The notes: generated by a model from the sequence alone, not told the origin. DNA of 15,229 nucleotides from Ruminococcaceae bacterium UBA7212 (GCA_002490525.1 DKUE01000029.1:1-15229); one strand, 5' to 3'; positions 1-8,056 are shown, counted from the first letter of the stretch. Program-made: numbers and translations.

Positions 1-13
1 GATTCGTGGGGTT

Positions 14-42
14 ATTATACCATCCTCCTCCGATTTTGTCAA
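14..42 (-). promoter_or_regulatory. Leftward sigma-A promoter for a gene left of the window
   Basis: Read on the minus strand, a perfect TTGACA (37–42) and a perfect TATAAT (14–19) are separated by exactly 17 nt. It points out of the window and is divergent from the FHA operon promoter, so an unseen gene starts just left of base 1. The 185 bp between the two promoters hold no gene; the only structure seen is a short palindrome, TGCGGA-A-TCCGCA, at 171–183. Confidence 0.75.
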
Positions 43-227
43 CTAATAATAGTTTATTCTTTGAAAATAAGAAAATAATTATTTGTTATGCACAATAAAA
101 TTATCGCATTCTGCCAATATCGCAATATTCCTATTCGTGAAAAAGCAGGTATCCGCCGCATATCAGGTTGTGCGGAATCCGCAGATATTACGATTTTGTT
201 ACATTCGGGCAAGCCGACAATATTTTG

Positions 228-256
228 TTGACTTTTCGGCGGTTTAAATGTATTCT
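228..256 (+). promoter_or_regulatory. Promoter of the FHA–SEDS–PBP operon
   Basis: TTGACT (228–233) and TATTCT (251–256) lie 17 nt apart. The predicted transcript begins near 263, and a ribosome binding site (AAAGAGGTG, 276–284) precedes the TTG start at 291. Because the promoter lies inside the longest possible open frame (from 168), it argues against the upstream start. Confidence 0.6.
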
Positions 257-290
257 GTATGTAGATATTTCCTGTAAAGAGGTGCTTTGT

Positions 291-1025
291 TTGGAGCAGT
301 TTTTAACACAATTTGAATATCTCTCCCGCTATGTGCTTACGGCAGTCGCGGTATTTATCCTTTTGCGGTGCGTCATTTCACTTTTCCGCCTGCGCCCGCG
401 CAAAGAGGTTATGGCAACGCTTCAGAACCTTGCCGACGACAGCGAAATTGAAATTGAAAATTGGGAAACCTCTATCGGCAGAAGCCGCACCTGTGATATA
501 TCCTTAAAAAATTACGGTACGGTTTCGCGCTTTCACGCAGTTTTGGCACTGCGTAAAGACGGATGGTTCGTATTTGATACAGAGTCCAAAACAGGCGTAT
601 ATGTTAACGGCGAGCAAATCCGCCGTGCAGAGCGTATTTCGGACGGCGACACTGTCTCCTTCGGCAATGCGGTCATGAAATTCCGCTCCAACGGTTACGG
701 TGCAGACAGTGCCGAAGAGGACGGACAAGAGGTAGACGATTTCACCAATGCCGCTCGACTTGTAAACCTTGCCGACAACAGCGCATTTTATTTACACGGC
801 AGCTGTCTTATCGGACGCGACCGCCATTGCAACATCTGCCTGCCGATGCGGGACATCGCCCCCGAGCATGCAGAAATTTATCTCAACCGGGAAGGGTGGA
901 TGGTTGCCGATTTACAGTCGGAAATCGGCACTTATTTAAACGGTGAGATGGTATTCGGCGCGTATCCGCTGTATGACGGCGATATTATTTCTGTCGGCGA
1001 ATACAGCTTCATGTTCAGAGAATAA
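291..1025 (+). CDS. Membrane-anchored protein with two FHA domains
   Basis: FHA domains bind phosphothreonine peptides, so this protein probably couples Ser/Thr kinase signalling to the cell-wall enzymes encoded downstream. From the TTG start the product is 244 aa. One hydrophobic segment (about residues 14–32) is followed by a basic stretch (RLRPRK), implying cytosolic FHA domains. FHA1 (about 45–132) shows IGRSRTCDI, SRFH and TGVYVNG; FHA2 (about 155–243) shows IGRDRHCNI, PEHAEI and GTYLNG. The second repeat has PEH where FHA1 has SRFH, so its phosphopeptide binding may be weakened. TTG 291 is chosen for its GAGG site 8 nt upstream and because the promoter lies just before it; a frame open from 168 would need translation across that promoter. 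The next gene begins 11 nt after the stop, so they are cotranscribed. No kinase or phosphatase gene is in view. Confidence 0.85.
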   Translation: MEQFLTQFEYLSRYVLTAVAVFILLRCVISLFRLRPRKEVMATLQNLADDSEIEIENWETSIGRSRTCDISLKNYGTVSRFHAVLALRKDGWFVFDTESKTGVYVNGEQIRRAERISDGDTVSFGNAVMKFRSNGYGADSAEEDGQEVDDFTNAARLVNLADNSAFYLHGSCLIGRDRHCNICLPMRDIAPEHAEIYLNREGWMVADLQSEIGTYLNGEMVFGAYPLYDGDIISVGEYSFMFRE

Positions 1026-1036
1026 GAGGAGCAATT

Positions 1037-2329
1037 ATGGGAAAAGACACAAAGAAAAAGCGAAGAAAAGCTTACCGAAAGCCTGTAAAATGGCCGTTTT
1101 TACTGCTTTTCATGACGGTCTTTCAAATGGTTTGCATGCTGCAAATCTATATCAACGGCACACAGGAAAGCACCACAACACTGTTTGTGGTATTCGGTGT
1201 ATACATTGCAGTGGAATGGCTGTATTTCCTGGTTTTCGGCGGCTTTCTGCGCCGAAAAAGCTTTGAAATTGAGCTGATTGCTTTTTTCCTGACCGGCATC
1301 GGTCTGACGCTCACAACCAGTGTGTATCCCGACAAAGCATACACACAGCTTATTGCCGTTTTGCTCGGCATCGGTGTATTCGCCGTTATGCTGTGGATTT
1401 TAAGTGACACAAAGCGCGTGATTCGCCTGCGGATGCCTGTGGCGGTGCTCGCGGTTGCGGCACTCGCGGTTACACTGATTATCGGCAAAGAAATCAACGG
1501 TGCGAAAAACTGGATTATCATCGGAGACGGACTTTTATCCATTCAGCCGTCGGAAATTGTAAAAATCGCTTTTGTGTTTGTCGGTGCGGCAACACTGGAG
1601 CATTTACAGTCCACAAGGAGCCTGACAAAATATCTGTTATTTTCCTTGGGTTGTATCGGCTGCCTGTTTATTATGAAGGATTTCGGCACCGCGCTGATTT
1701 TCTTCTTTACCTTTATTGTGATGGCGTTTTTACGCTCGGGTGACATCAAAACCATTTTCTTAGTCTGCACGGGTGCACTGCTCGGCGGTATCGGTATTTT
1801 GACTTTTAAGCCGTATGTGGCAAAGCGGTTTGAATCCTACCGTCACATTTGGGAATATGCCTCTACAAGCGGCTACCAGCAGGTACGTCTGCTCATATAT
1901 GCGGTCAGCGGCGGATTGTTCGGTTTAGGGATCGGCAACGGTAAGCTGCGCAGTGTATATGCCGCAACCGAGGATTTAGCGTTTGGCATGGTATGTGAGG
2001 AATTCGGTATCATAATCGCTTTTACTGTGCTTTTGACCTTTGTGGCATTGGTCGTATACAGTATTCGTTACGCTTCGGCGGCGCGTTCAACATTTTATTC
2101 CATTGCGGCATTAGCGGCTTCCAGTCTGCTTTTGTTCCAAGCCGCACTGCATGTATTCGGTGTCACCGACCTTCTGCCGTGGACAGGCGTTACACTCCCC
2201 TTTATTTCTCGCGGCGGGTCGAGTATGATGTGCTGCTGGGGCTTAGTGGCATTCATTAAAGCGATTGATGTGCGCACCTATAAGCGCTATGACAAAATTA
2301 CCGCAGACGGAAAGGAGCGTTCCAGATGA
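1037..2329 (+). CDS. SEDS-family peptidoglycan glycosyltransferase (RodA/FtsW/SpoVE type)
   Basis: SEDS proteins polymerise lipid II into glycan strands in the cytoplasmic membrane and work with a class B PBP. The 430-aa product has a basic N-terminus (KKKRRKAYRK) and about ten hydrophobic segments. Family signatures in order are NWI..G...IQPSEIVKIAF, KDFGTALIF, the large-loop region YQQVRLLIYAVSGGLFGLG, ATEDLAFGMVCEEFG (the region that carries the conserved acidic residue) and the C-terminal LPWTGVTLPFISRGGSS. The start follows a strong AAGAGGAG site 5–6 nt upstream. Its stop overlaps the PBP start (ATGA), suggesting translational coupling and a matched SEDS–PBP pair. Position between an FHA gene and a PBP resembles the actinobacterial fhaA/fhaB–rodA–pbpA arrangement. 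Sequence alone does not settle whether it serves elongation, division or sporulation. Confidence 0.93.
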   Translation: MGKDTKKKRRKAYRKPVKWPFLLLFMTVFQMVCMLQIYINGTQESTTTLFVVFGVYIAVEWLYFLVFGGFLRRKSFEIELIAFFLTGIGLTLTTSVYPDKAYTQLIAVLLGIGVFAVMLWILSDTKRVIRLRMPVAVLAVAALAVTLIIGKEINGAKNWIIIGDGLLSIQPSEIVKIAFVFVGAATLEHLQSTRSLTKYLLFSLGCIGCLFIMKDFGTALIFFFTFIVMAFLRSGDIKTIFLVCTGALLGGIGILTFKPYVAKRFESYRHIWEYASTSGYQQVRLLIYAVSGGLFGLGIGNGKLRSVYAATEDLAFGMVCEEFGIIIAFTVLLTFVALVVYSIRYASAARSTFYSIAALAASSLLLFQAALHVFGVTDLLPWTGVTLPFISRGGSSMMCCWGLVAFIKAIDVRTYKRYDKITADGKERSR

Positions 2330-3729
2330 AAACACTTTCACGCAGAGCATGGATTCTGTACGCGCTCGTTTTCGCATTTTTAGCGGGACTTTGCATACTG
2401 TTCTATACATTTTTTACCAAAGCCGACACATGGGCGATGAAAAAGGAGAACCGCCATATTTACCGTTCAGGCACATTGATTGCGGCGGGTACCATCACCG
2501 ATGAAACCGGCGCAGTGTTGGCGGATACGGTGGACGGCAAGCGTGTTTATAATAACAGCAAGGACATCCGCACGGCAACGCTTCACGTGGTCGGCGATTC
2601 GCAGGGCTTTATTGCCACAGGCGTGCAGACCGCTTATAAGGACACGCTGACAGGTTATAATTTTGCCGATGGCATTTATGACATTAAAAAATACGGCAAG
2701 GGCAACAATTTACAATTGACCGTCAATGCCGAGCTGTGTGCGGAAGCGTATAACGCACTGGGGAAAAACAAGGGTACCGTCGGCGTATTCAACTACAAAA
2801 CAGGTGAATTGGTGTGCGTGACATCCAAACCCGCATACGATATCGGCAACAAACCGACAGAGAACATCAACAATGACCGCACAGGCGCATACGAAGGCGT
2901 ATATTTAAACCGATTCTTTTCGGGTGTGTACACCCCCGGCTCTACCTTTAAGGTCATTACCGCCGCTTCGGCAATCGATAATATTGCGGATATTGACAGT
3001 CAAAAATTCAAATGCAGCGGTGTGCACAAAGTGGACGGCGGTTCGGTCAAATGCATGGGCACGCACGGCACGATTGATTTCGAGCGAGCGCTCAATGTTT
3101 CGTGCAACAGCGCTTTCGCACAGATTGCAATTCAAATCGGCACGGATAAGATGACCCAGACCGTAAACACACTCGGGTTTAATCAGACGCATACAGTAGG
3201 CAACATCCGTCTTGCGAAAAGCACCTTTGACGTAACGGGCGCCTCAAATCTCGACCTCGGCTGGGCAGGTGTCGGGCAATATACCACACTTGTGAATCCC
3301 TGCCATATGCTGACGATTGTGGGCGCGATTGCAAACAACGGGCAGGCAGTCGAACCCTACCTGGTAGAAAAAATCACTACGCAAACAGACCGCACCGTTT
3401 TGGAAACCAAGCCCACCACAGGCGCACAGATGTTCAAAGCCGAAACCGCAAAAAAATTACAGGAAATGCTCCGCTCCAATGTCGCAAATTACTATGGAGA
3501 CGGTAAATTCCGTAAGCTTGAAATGTGCGGCAAAACAGGTACGGCAGAGGTCAGCACGAACGAGGGCGGCGATAAACCGCACGCATGGTTTGTGGGGTAC
3601 TCAGGACGCGAGGACCTTCCCTACGCGATTGTCGTAGTCGTGGAAAACGGCGGCGGCGGAAGCTCCGTAGCAATTCCCGTGGCAAACACAACTATGCAAA
3701 AGGTCGCGGAGATTTACGGGAAGAAATAA
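2326..3729 (+). CDS. Class B penicillin-binding protein (peptidoglycan D,D-transpeptidase)
   Basis: It crosslinks peptidoglycan outside the membrane, probably as partner of the SEDS polymerase encoded just upstream. The product is 467 aa, short for a class B PBP, and resembles the actinobacterial PbpA type. A cytosolic RR-containing N-terminus and one transmembrane segment (about residues 9–31) are followed by a short dimerisation-like region and the transpeptidase domain. The catalytic motifs are all present: SxxK as STFK (206–209, nucleophile S206), SxN as SCN (259–261) and KTGT (403–406). The start ATG overlaps the previous stop by 4 nt and is preceded by an AAAGGAG site. The last gene of the operon, it is followed by a rho-independent terminator. 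No PASTA repeats are present, so it is not the SpoVD type with C-terminal PASTA. Confidence 0.93.
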   Translation: MKTLSRRAWILYALVFAFLAGLCILFYTFFTKADTWAMKKENRHIYRSGTLIAAGTITDETGAVLADTVDGKRVYNNSKDIRTATLHVVGDSQGFIATGVQTAYKDTLTGYNFADGIYDIKKYGKGNNLQLTVNAELCAEAYNALGKNKGTVGVFNYKTGELVCVTSKPAYDIGNKPTENINNDRTGAYEGVYLNRFFSGVYTPGSTFKVITAASAIDNIADIDSQKFKCSGVHKVDGGSVKCMGTHGTIDFERALNVSCNSAFAQIAIQIGTDKMTQTVNTLGFNQTHTVGNIRLAKSTFDVTGASNLDLGWAGVGQYTTLVNPCHMLTIVGAIANNGQAVEPYLVEKITTQTDRTVLETKPTTGAQMFKAETAKKLQEMLRSNVANYYGDGKFRKLEMCGKTGTAEVSTNEGGDKPHAWFVGYSGREDLPYAIVVVVENGGGGSSVAIPVANTTMQKVAEIYGKK

Positions 3730-3739
3730 ACAGATAAAC

Positions 3740-3774
3740 AAAAAATCCTCTTTCATCGCCGAAGAGGATTTTTT
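3740..3774 (+). terminator. Rho-independent terminator of the cell-wall operon
   Basis: The arms AAAAAATCCTCTT (3740–3752) and AAGAGGATTTTTT (3762–3774) pair perfectly around a 9-nt loop and end in a T run, 11 nt after the PBP stop codon. The A-rich left arm would also allow termination of leftward transcripts. Confidence 0.9.
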
Positions 3775-3856
3775 ATGCAGCCGGGCGGGCGCGCACTGCG
3801 TCCGCGGAATGAGCGATGTCCAGTTCCTACATATGTAACGACCTCACCTCGCTCTG

Positions 3857-3890
3857 CAGGAGATTCTTCGCCTGACGGCGCAGAATGACA
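3857..3890 (+). repeat. Intergenic repeat-like element with imperfect hairpin
   Basis: The segment GGAGATTCTTCGCC…GGCGCAGAATGACA can fold into an imperfect hairpin (ATTCT/AGAAT and CGCC/GGCG arms around TGAC, with one mismatch). From memory it resembles dispersed 'GAGATTCTTCG…CAGAATGACA' elements in intergenic DNA of gut Firmicutes; only one copy is visible here, so the repeat status is inferred. The preceding GC-rich stretch 3777–3815 has no recognisable content. Confidence 0.45.
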
Positions 3891-3959
3891 GATGGATGTT
3901 CTGATTCCGGTTATTAGAATGATGAAGTAGACAGACCGGCAGGATATTGCAAAAAGATA

Positions 3960-4006
3960 TTGCCTAACCTTTAAAATCGTGCTATATTATTTAAAATCAC
4001 GATTTT
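3960..4006 (+). promoter_or_regulatory. Promoter of the GH28–transporter operon with operator-like palindrome
   Basis: TTGCCT (3960–3965) and TATATT (3983–3988) are 17 nt apart. An inverted repeat, AAAATCGTG (3973–3981) and CACGATTTT (3998–4006), brackets the -10 element with 16 nt between arms. The right arm is also part of a tighter AAAATC-AC-GATTTT palindrome (3993–4006). Placement over the -10 and start region suggests repressor control, perhaps by a sugar-responsive regulator that is not in this window. An AAGGTG ribosome site (4008–4013) precedes the start at 4024, with longer than usual spacing. Confidence 0.55.
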
Positions 4007-4023
4007 GAAGGTGTTTTTGTTTT

Positions 4024-5382
4024 ATGCACTATTTTTATCCCGAAGAGTACGGCGCGGTCGGTGACGGCGTACAGAATGATGTAAAGGCTTTGCAGGCGGC
4101 GTTGGACGCGGCGTATGAAAACGGCGGCGGCACGGTGGTGCTGACAAGCGGCAAGACCTATTACAGCGATTCTTTACAGCTAAAAGCCAATGTTGAACTG
4201 CATTTGATGAAAGGCGCGCGCTTAAAAGCAACCTCAGATATCAACGGCTACATTCGCCCCTGCGAACGTATTAACGACCCGAAAACCGCTTTGGTCGGCA
4301 ATCCCGTTACAGGAAAGCCCTCTTTCGTATTCCTGTACGGCTTTGAAGCCGACAACTGCTCGGTAACGGGCGAAGGCGTTATTGACGCAAACGGGCACGG
4401 CTTTGTCCGCCGCAAAGACAAATACTATGTCACAGGTGATTTTTACCCGCGTCCGACCGTGATTTATATTGAAAAAAGCAATCACATCTCTTTTCGGAAC
4501 ATCACGATTACCGATGCGCCGTTTTGGACGCTGCACCCCGCAGGTTGTGACGATGTGCAGATAGATTCGATTCGGATTCTCAACGATTTGGATGTTGCAA
4601 ACTCCGACGGCATCGACCCCGACCACTGCTCCAATGTGCGCATTGTGAACTGCCATGTGGAATGTGCGGATGACTGCATCTGCCTAAAGACCTCGAAGGG
4701 CAACGCGGAATACGGTCCGTGCGAGAACATTCTCATTTCGGGCTGTACGCTGATTTCCACCTCTGCCGCAATTAAAATCGGCACAGAGGGCGTCGGTAAT
4801 TTTCGGAACGTATTGGTGACGGACTGCATTATCTCCCGCAGTAACCGCGGGCTTTCCATTCAAATCCGCGACGGCGGCAATGTGGAAAATGTCCGCTATC
4901 AAAATATTATCATTGAGACGCGCCGTTTCTGCCCCGACTGGTGGGGTACGGCGGAACCAATCGTTTTAACCACATTTAACCGTGACAGCAACACAAAATC
5001 GGGCAAAATTAAAAATATCCGATTTCAGAACATCACCTGTAAAGGCGAAAACGGCGTGCTGATTCACGGAAACTGCGACAATCATATTGAAGATGTGACC
5101 TTTGAGAATGTACAGGTTGAGGTCACCAAAACTTCAAAGTGGGACTGCGGATTGTACGATTTGCGCCCGTGCATTGACTATGGCGTAGAAACCTGCAAAA
5201 ATTCAGGCTTCTTTTTGCGGTATGCAGACAACATCACAATTGAAAAGACAAAGGTTCGTTTCGGTAACACCTGCCCCGAATACGCCCACGCACTCGATGC
5301 ACAAAACTGCCAAAATCTCGAGTTGCTTCGCTTTGACGGAAAAGCGGCAAGCGAAGACATCGAGGCAGTCTCTATGCACTGA
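4024..5382 (+). CDS. Cytosolic GH28-family (polygalacturonase-like) glycosidase
   Basis: A 452-aa parallel beta-helix glycosidase of the GH28/pectate-lyase-like superfamily. The N-terminal EYGAVGDGVQNDVKALQAAL is the standard pectinase start motif. Repeated coil motifs such as SFRNITITDAPFW, NVRIVNCHV and NILISGCTLI follow. Of the GH28 catalytic motifs, N-[TS]-D is present as NSD (193–195) and DD as ADD (215–217). The usual GHG aligns with TSA (236–238), and RIK with the SIQ of GLSIQIRDGG (266–275). The acid/base and nucleophile Asp residues are therefore kept but the substrate-contacting His, Arg and Lys are not, which suggests a subfamily with a different substrate. There is no signal peptide, so the substrate must be imported, probably an oligosaccharide. 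It lies 21 nt upstream of a sodium symporter gene, in one operon. Substrate unknown. Confidence 0.85.
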   Translation: MHYFYPEEYGAVGDGVQNDVKALQAALDAAYENGGGTVVLTSGKTYYSDSLQLKANVELHLMKGARLKATSDINGYIRPCERINDPKTALVGNPVTGKPSFVFLYGFEADNCSVTGEGVIDANGHGFVRRKDKYYVTGDFYPRPTVIYIEKSNHISFRNITITDAPFWTLHPAGCDDVQIDSIRILNDLDVANSDGIDPDHCSNVRIVNCHVECADDCICLKTSKGNAEYGPCENILISGCTLISTSAAIKIGTEGVGNFRNVLVTDCIISRSNRGLSIQIRDGGNVENVRYQNIIIETRRFCPDWWGTAEPIVLTTFNRDSNTKSGKIKNIRFQNITCKGENGVLIHGNCDNHIEDVTFENVQVEVTKTSKWDCGLYDLRPCIDYGVETCKNSGFFLRYADNITIEKTKVRFGNTCPEYAHALDAQNCQNLELLRFDGKAASEDIEAVSMH

Positions 5383-5403
5383 TAAGCAAAGGATGGTAAA
5401 CAT

Positions 5404-6789
5404 ATGCAGCGTGAAAAATTTTCTTCCCGCCTCGGATTTCTGCTGATTTCGGCAGGCTGTGCCATAGGTCTTGGCAATGTGTGGAGATTTCCGTTTATCA
5501 CAGGTAAATACGGCGGTGCGGCCTTTGTATTGCTGTATTTGGTATTTTTGGTGTTGTTGGGACTGCCGATTATGGTTATGGAATTTGCAGTCGGCAGAGC
5601 AAGTCAAAAAAGCGTTGCGCAATCATTTGATGCACTCGAGCCAAAAAATTCCAAATGGCATTTGCATAAATACTCCTCGCTTGCGGGCAATTACCTATTG
5701 ATGATGTTTTACACCACCATCGCCGGCTGGATGCTCATTTACTGCTATAAAATGCTGACAGGCGCATTCACGGGTCTTTCCGCAGAACAGGTTACCACAG
5801 TATTCACCGACTTGACCGCCAACCCGCTCTTAATGGGCATTGCAATGGCAATTGTTACCATCGGCTGTTTTGCCGTCTGCTCTTTCGGGCTGCAAAAGGG
5901 CGTGGAACGTATTACAAAAATCATGATGTTGTGCCTGCTTGCCATTATGGTGGTACTCGCCGTACACTCTTTAACGCTTTCGGGTGCAAAAGAAGGTGTG
6001 AAATTCTATCTGTTCCCCGATTTCACAAAGCTCTCGGGCAGGAACTTTATGGACGCCGTATTTGACGCCATGGGGCAGGCCTTTTTCACTTTAAGCATCG
6101 GTATGGGGTCGATTGCCATTTTCGGCAGTTACATTGACAAAAAAAGAACGCTGACCGGCGAAGCACTGCGTGTTACGCTTTTGGATACAGGCGTAGCACT
6201 GATGGCGGGTCTGATTATCTTCCCCGCATGCTTCACATTCGGTGTAAAACCCGACAGCGGTCCGAATTTGATTTTTATCACGCTGCCAAACGTGTTCATT
6301 TCCATTCCCGGCGGCAGAATTTGGGGTACACTGTTTTTTGTATTCCTGCTGTTTGCCGCACTGTCCACCGTAATTGCGGTATTTGAAAATATTCTCGCAT
6401 GGTGGATGGATTTAAAGGGCTGGAGCCGAAAAAAAGCGGTTTTGGTAAACTGTATTCTGATTTTACTGCTTTCCCTCCCCTGCGTGCTTGGGTTCAATCT
6501 TTTAAGCAGTATACAGCCATTAGGCGAAGGCAGCACAATTATGGATTTAGAGGATTTCATTGTCAGTAACAATATTTTGCCGATCGGCTCGCTTATTTAT
6601 TTACTGTTCTGCACCTCTAAGCGCGGTTGGGGCTGGAAAAACTTCACCAAAGAAGCAAATACAGGCAGCGGTCTGCGCTTCCCGAAATGGATACGCATTT
6701 ATGTTTCCTATATTCTGCCTCTGATTGTACTTGCCATCTTCATACAGGGGTATATCGCTAAATTTTTCCCAAATCTGTTTGGGGGATAA
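5404..6789 (+). CDS. Sodium-dependent transporter of the NSS (SNF, LeuT-like) family
   Basis: An integral membrane symporter, 461 aa with about 11–12 hydrophobic segments, expected to use the Na+ gradient to import a small amine or amino-acid-like solute. The family hallmark GLGNVWRFPF in TM1 (residues 22–31) forms the broken helix that binds substrate and sodium. TM6 shows the matching unwound region SIGMGSIAIFGSY. The EKFSSRLGFLLISAGCAIG N-terminus is typical of bacterial NSS proteins. Start ATG 5404 follows AAAGGATGG (5388–5396). It is cotranscribed with the GH28 gene, an odd pairing because NSS members are known for amino acids rather than sugars. A terminator-like hairpin shared with the convergent PHP gene follows. 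Family assignment is secure; substrate is not. Confidence 0.92.
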   Translation: MQREKFSSRLGFLLISAGCAIGLGNVWRFPFITGKYGGAAFVLLYLVFLVLLGLPIMVMEFAVGRASQKSVAQSFDALEPKNSKWHLHKYSSLAGNYLLMMFYTTIAGWMLIYCYKMLTGAFTGLSAEQVTTVFTDLTANPLLMGIAMAIVTIGCFAVCSFGLQKGVERITKIMMLCLLAIMVVLAVHSLTLSGAKEGVKFYLFPDFTKLSGRNFMDAVFDAMGQAFFTLSIGMGSIAIFGSYIDKKRTLTGEALRVTLLDTGVALMAGLIIFPACFTFGVKPDSGPNLIFITLPNVFISIPGGRIWGTLFFVFLLFAALSTVIAVFENILAWWMDLKGWSRKKAVLVNCILILLLSLPCVLGFNLLSSIQPLGEGSTIMDLEDFIVSNNILPIGSLIYLLFCTSKRGWGWKNFTKEANTGSGLRFPKWIRIYVSYILPLIVLAIFIQGYIAKFFPNLFGG

Positions 6790-6852
6790 AAAGTGTGCTC
6801 CCGCAAAACAGAACGTATTCATCGCAACAGCGAATATATGCAAACAAAGCAA

Positions 6853-6897
6853 AACTGATTCCGCCCCAAAAGCGGGATCAGTTCAGGCTTTTTCTAT
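6853..6897. terminator. Terminator-like hairpin between convergent genes
   Basis: AACTGATTCCGC (6853–6864) pairs with GCGGGATCAGTT (6872–6883), 12 bp with one G·T wobble and a 7-nt loop. A T run follows at 6890–6894 on the plus strand, and T-rich sequence follows on the minus strand, so it may serve both the NSS transporter and the convergent PHP gene. Confidence 0.6.
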
Positions 6898-6899
6898 AT

Positions 6900-7775
6900 T
6901 CAATTCTGTTTTTCGCCGTATTCTCTGAAATGCGGCGTTGCAAAAGTTTCACTTGTAAATCCCAAAGGTTCCATATAATGCCGAACCTCTTCATGGTGAG
7001 CGGTATAATTGCCATGCAAATCACTGCCGATGGTAATCGGAATCCCTTTTTCATGCAGCATACAGATATATTCTGCATATTGCCGTTTAAAATAATCTGT
7101 ATAGCTGTTCGATACGAAGAAATCCGTATTTAATTCAACCATCTTTTTATTTTCAAGCACAGCTGCCGCAAATTCCTCGTGATGTGATTGCGGAATAATT
7201 GCAAAATCATCAAACCACGGCCCTGTCTGCATACCGTTTTTCACGAATTTGGCCATATAAATCCACCAAGGATGTGCAATAATATCAACGCATTTTTGCT
7301 CAGCAATAAACATCTGTTGCTCCTGATAGCTTTTTATTGCAGCTTTTCGGCTTTGCCGAAAGTCAAAAGACCAATGTGCACCTGCAATTACATATTCCAC
7401 CTGACAACGTTCTAATTCTGCTTCCGATAAAGACAGTGCCATACCATCCTTTTTGAAAATCGGCGGAATATAACCCAAAAGCCATTTTTTTCGGCAATCC
7501 GGGTCAACCGGATGCTGTAACGCAAAATCATACTGTGATTGCGGCAACGTGGTAAGCTCCACACCGAAATGAAACCCTTCTGTCGGATTTGCTGAAAATA
7601 AATCTTTGGAGCGCTCTAAATGCTTGACCATAAACGGGTAATTCACATGGTCGCTGATGCCAAATTGCCGAATACCGTTTTGCTGTGCTCGTTTGATTAA
7701 ATCGCTCACTTTTAAATCCGCATCATACGACGCTTCGGTATGGATATGCCAATCCGTTTCGTAAAAAACCTTCAA
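6900..7775 (-). CDS. PHP-domain metal-dependent phosphoesterase (histidinol-phosphatase-like)
   Basis: PHP proteins hydrolyse phosphate esters with a multi-metal centre; the HisK-type histidinol phosphatases belong here. The metal ligands, numbered from the GTG start at 7784, are all visible: HIH (13, 15), SDH (H46), GVE (E76), AGAHW (H137), IIAHPW (H171), VELN (E217) and GSDLH (D255, H257). The active site therefore looks complete. The frame can open at GTG 7784 (294 aa), but AAAGGGTG (7782–7789) abuts that codon and sits at ideal 6-nt spacing from TTG 7775, giving 291 aa, which is preferred. No other his gene is nearby, so histidine biosynthesis is not implied; a general phosphatase role is equally likely. 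It is a single-gene unit with its own promoter near 7971–7999. Confidence 0.85.
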   Translation of the reverse strand: MKVFYETDWHIHTEASYDADLKVSDLIKRAQQNGIRQFGISDHVNYPFMVKHLERSKDLFSANPTEGFHFGVELTTLPQSQYDFALQHPVDPDCRKKWLLGYIPPIFKKDGMALSLSEAELERCQVEYVIAGAHWSFDFRQSRKAAIKSYQEQQMFIAEQKCVDIIAHPWWIYMAKFVKNGMQTGPWFDDFAIIPQSHHEEFAAAVLENKKMVELNTDFFVSNSYTDYFKRQYAEYICMLHEKGIPITIGSDLHGNYTAHHEEVRHYMEPLGFTSETFATPHFREYGEKQN

Positions 7776-7970
7776 TCCATTCACCCTTTATGCAGTCCGC
7801 AGATGAAAACGCAGACTTTATTTCTCGACACAAGCCCAACCGCCATTCACTTTTCGATGAATCATTGAGCTTGTCTGTTGAAAGCACCTACAAATCTGCA
7901 TGCATGTATTTTTCCGCCTCAAAACGGTGTTAAGCCTTGACGAATTCTGTTGAGCTTTTTGAATAAATTT

Positions 7971-7999
7971 ATTATACGCAGTTCTGAAACACGAGTCAA
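7971..7999 (-). promoter_or_regulatory. Promoter of the PHP gene, with a long leader
   Basis: On the minus strand TTGACT (7994–7999) and TATAAT (7971–7976) are 17 nt apart. Transcription would start near 7964, leaving about 190 nt of leader before the start at 7775. The leader can form a hairpin just upstream of the ribosome site (AGTCTGC/GCGGACT, about 7793–7816) and contains a possible 27-codon open frame ending WACVEK with no good ribosome site. No known riboswitch class is recognised. The remaining DNA to 8056 holds no gene. Confidence 0.65.
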
Positions 8000-8056
8000 G
8001 CCCTGTATATATCCGAAAAAACATTTGAAAAACATAAGAATTTACACTTTTTTCCC

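Noticed and set aside
168..290. N-terminal extension of the FHA protein (41 codons)
   Set aside because: It contains the -35 and -10 boxes and lacks a ribosome site; the TTG at 291 has a good one.
6795..7133. Plus-strand frame of 112 codons after the transporter
   Set aside because: It runs through the terminator hairpin and antisense to the PHP gene, whose active-site residues are intact.
6900..7775. Calling the PHP protein HisK of histidine biosynthesis
   Set aside because: The metal site fits, but no his genes are nearby and PHP proteins have varied substrates, so no gene symbol is given.
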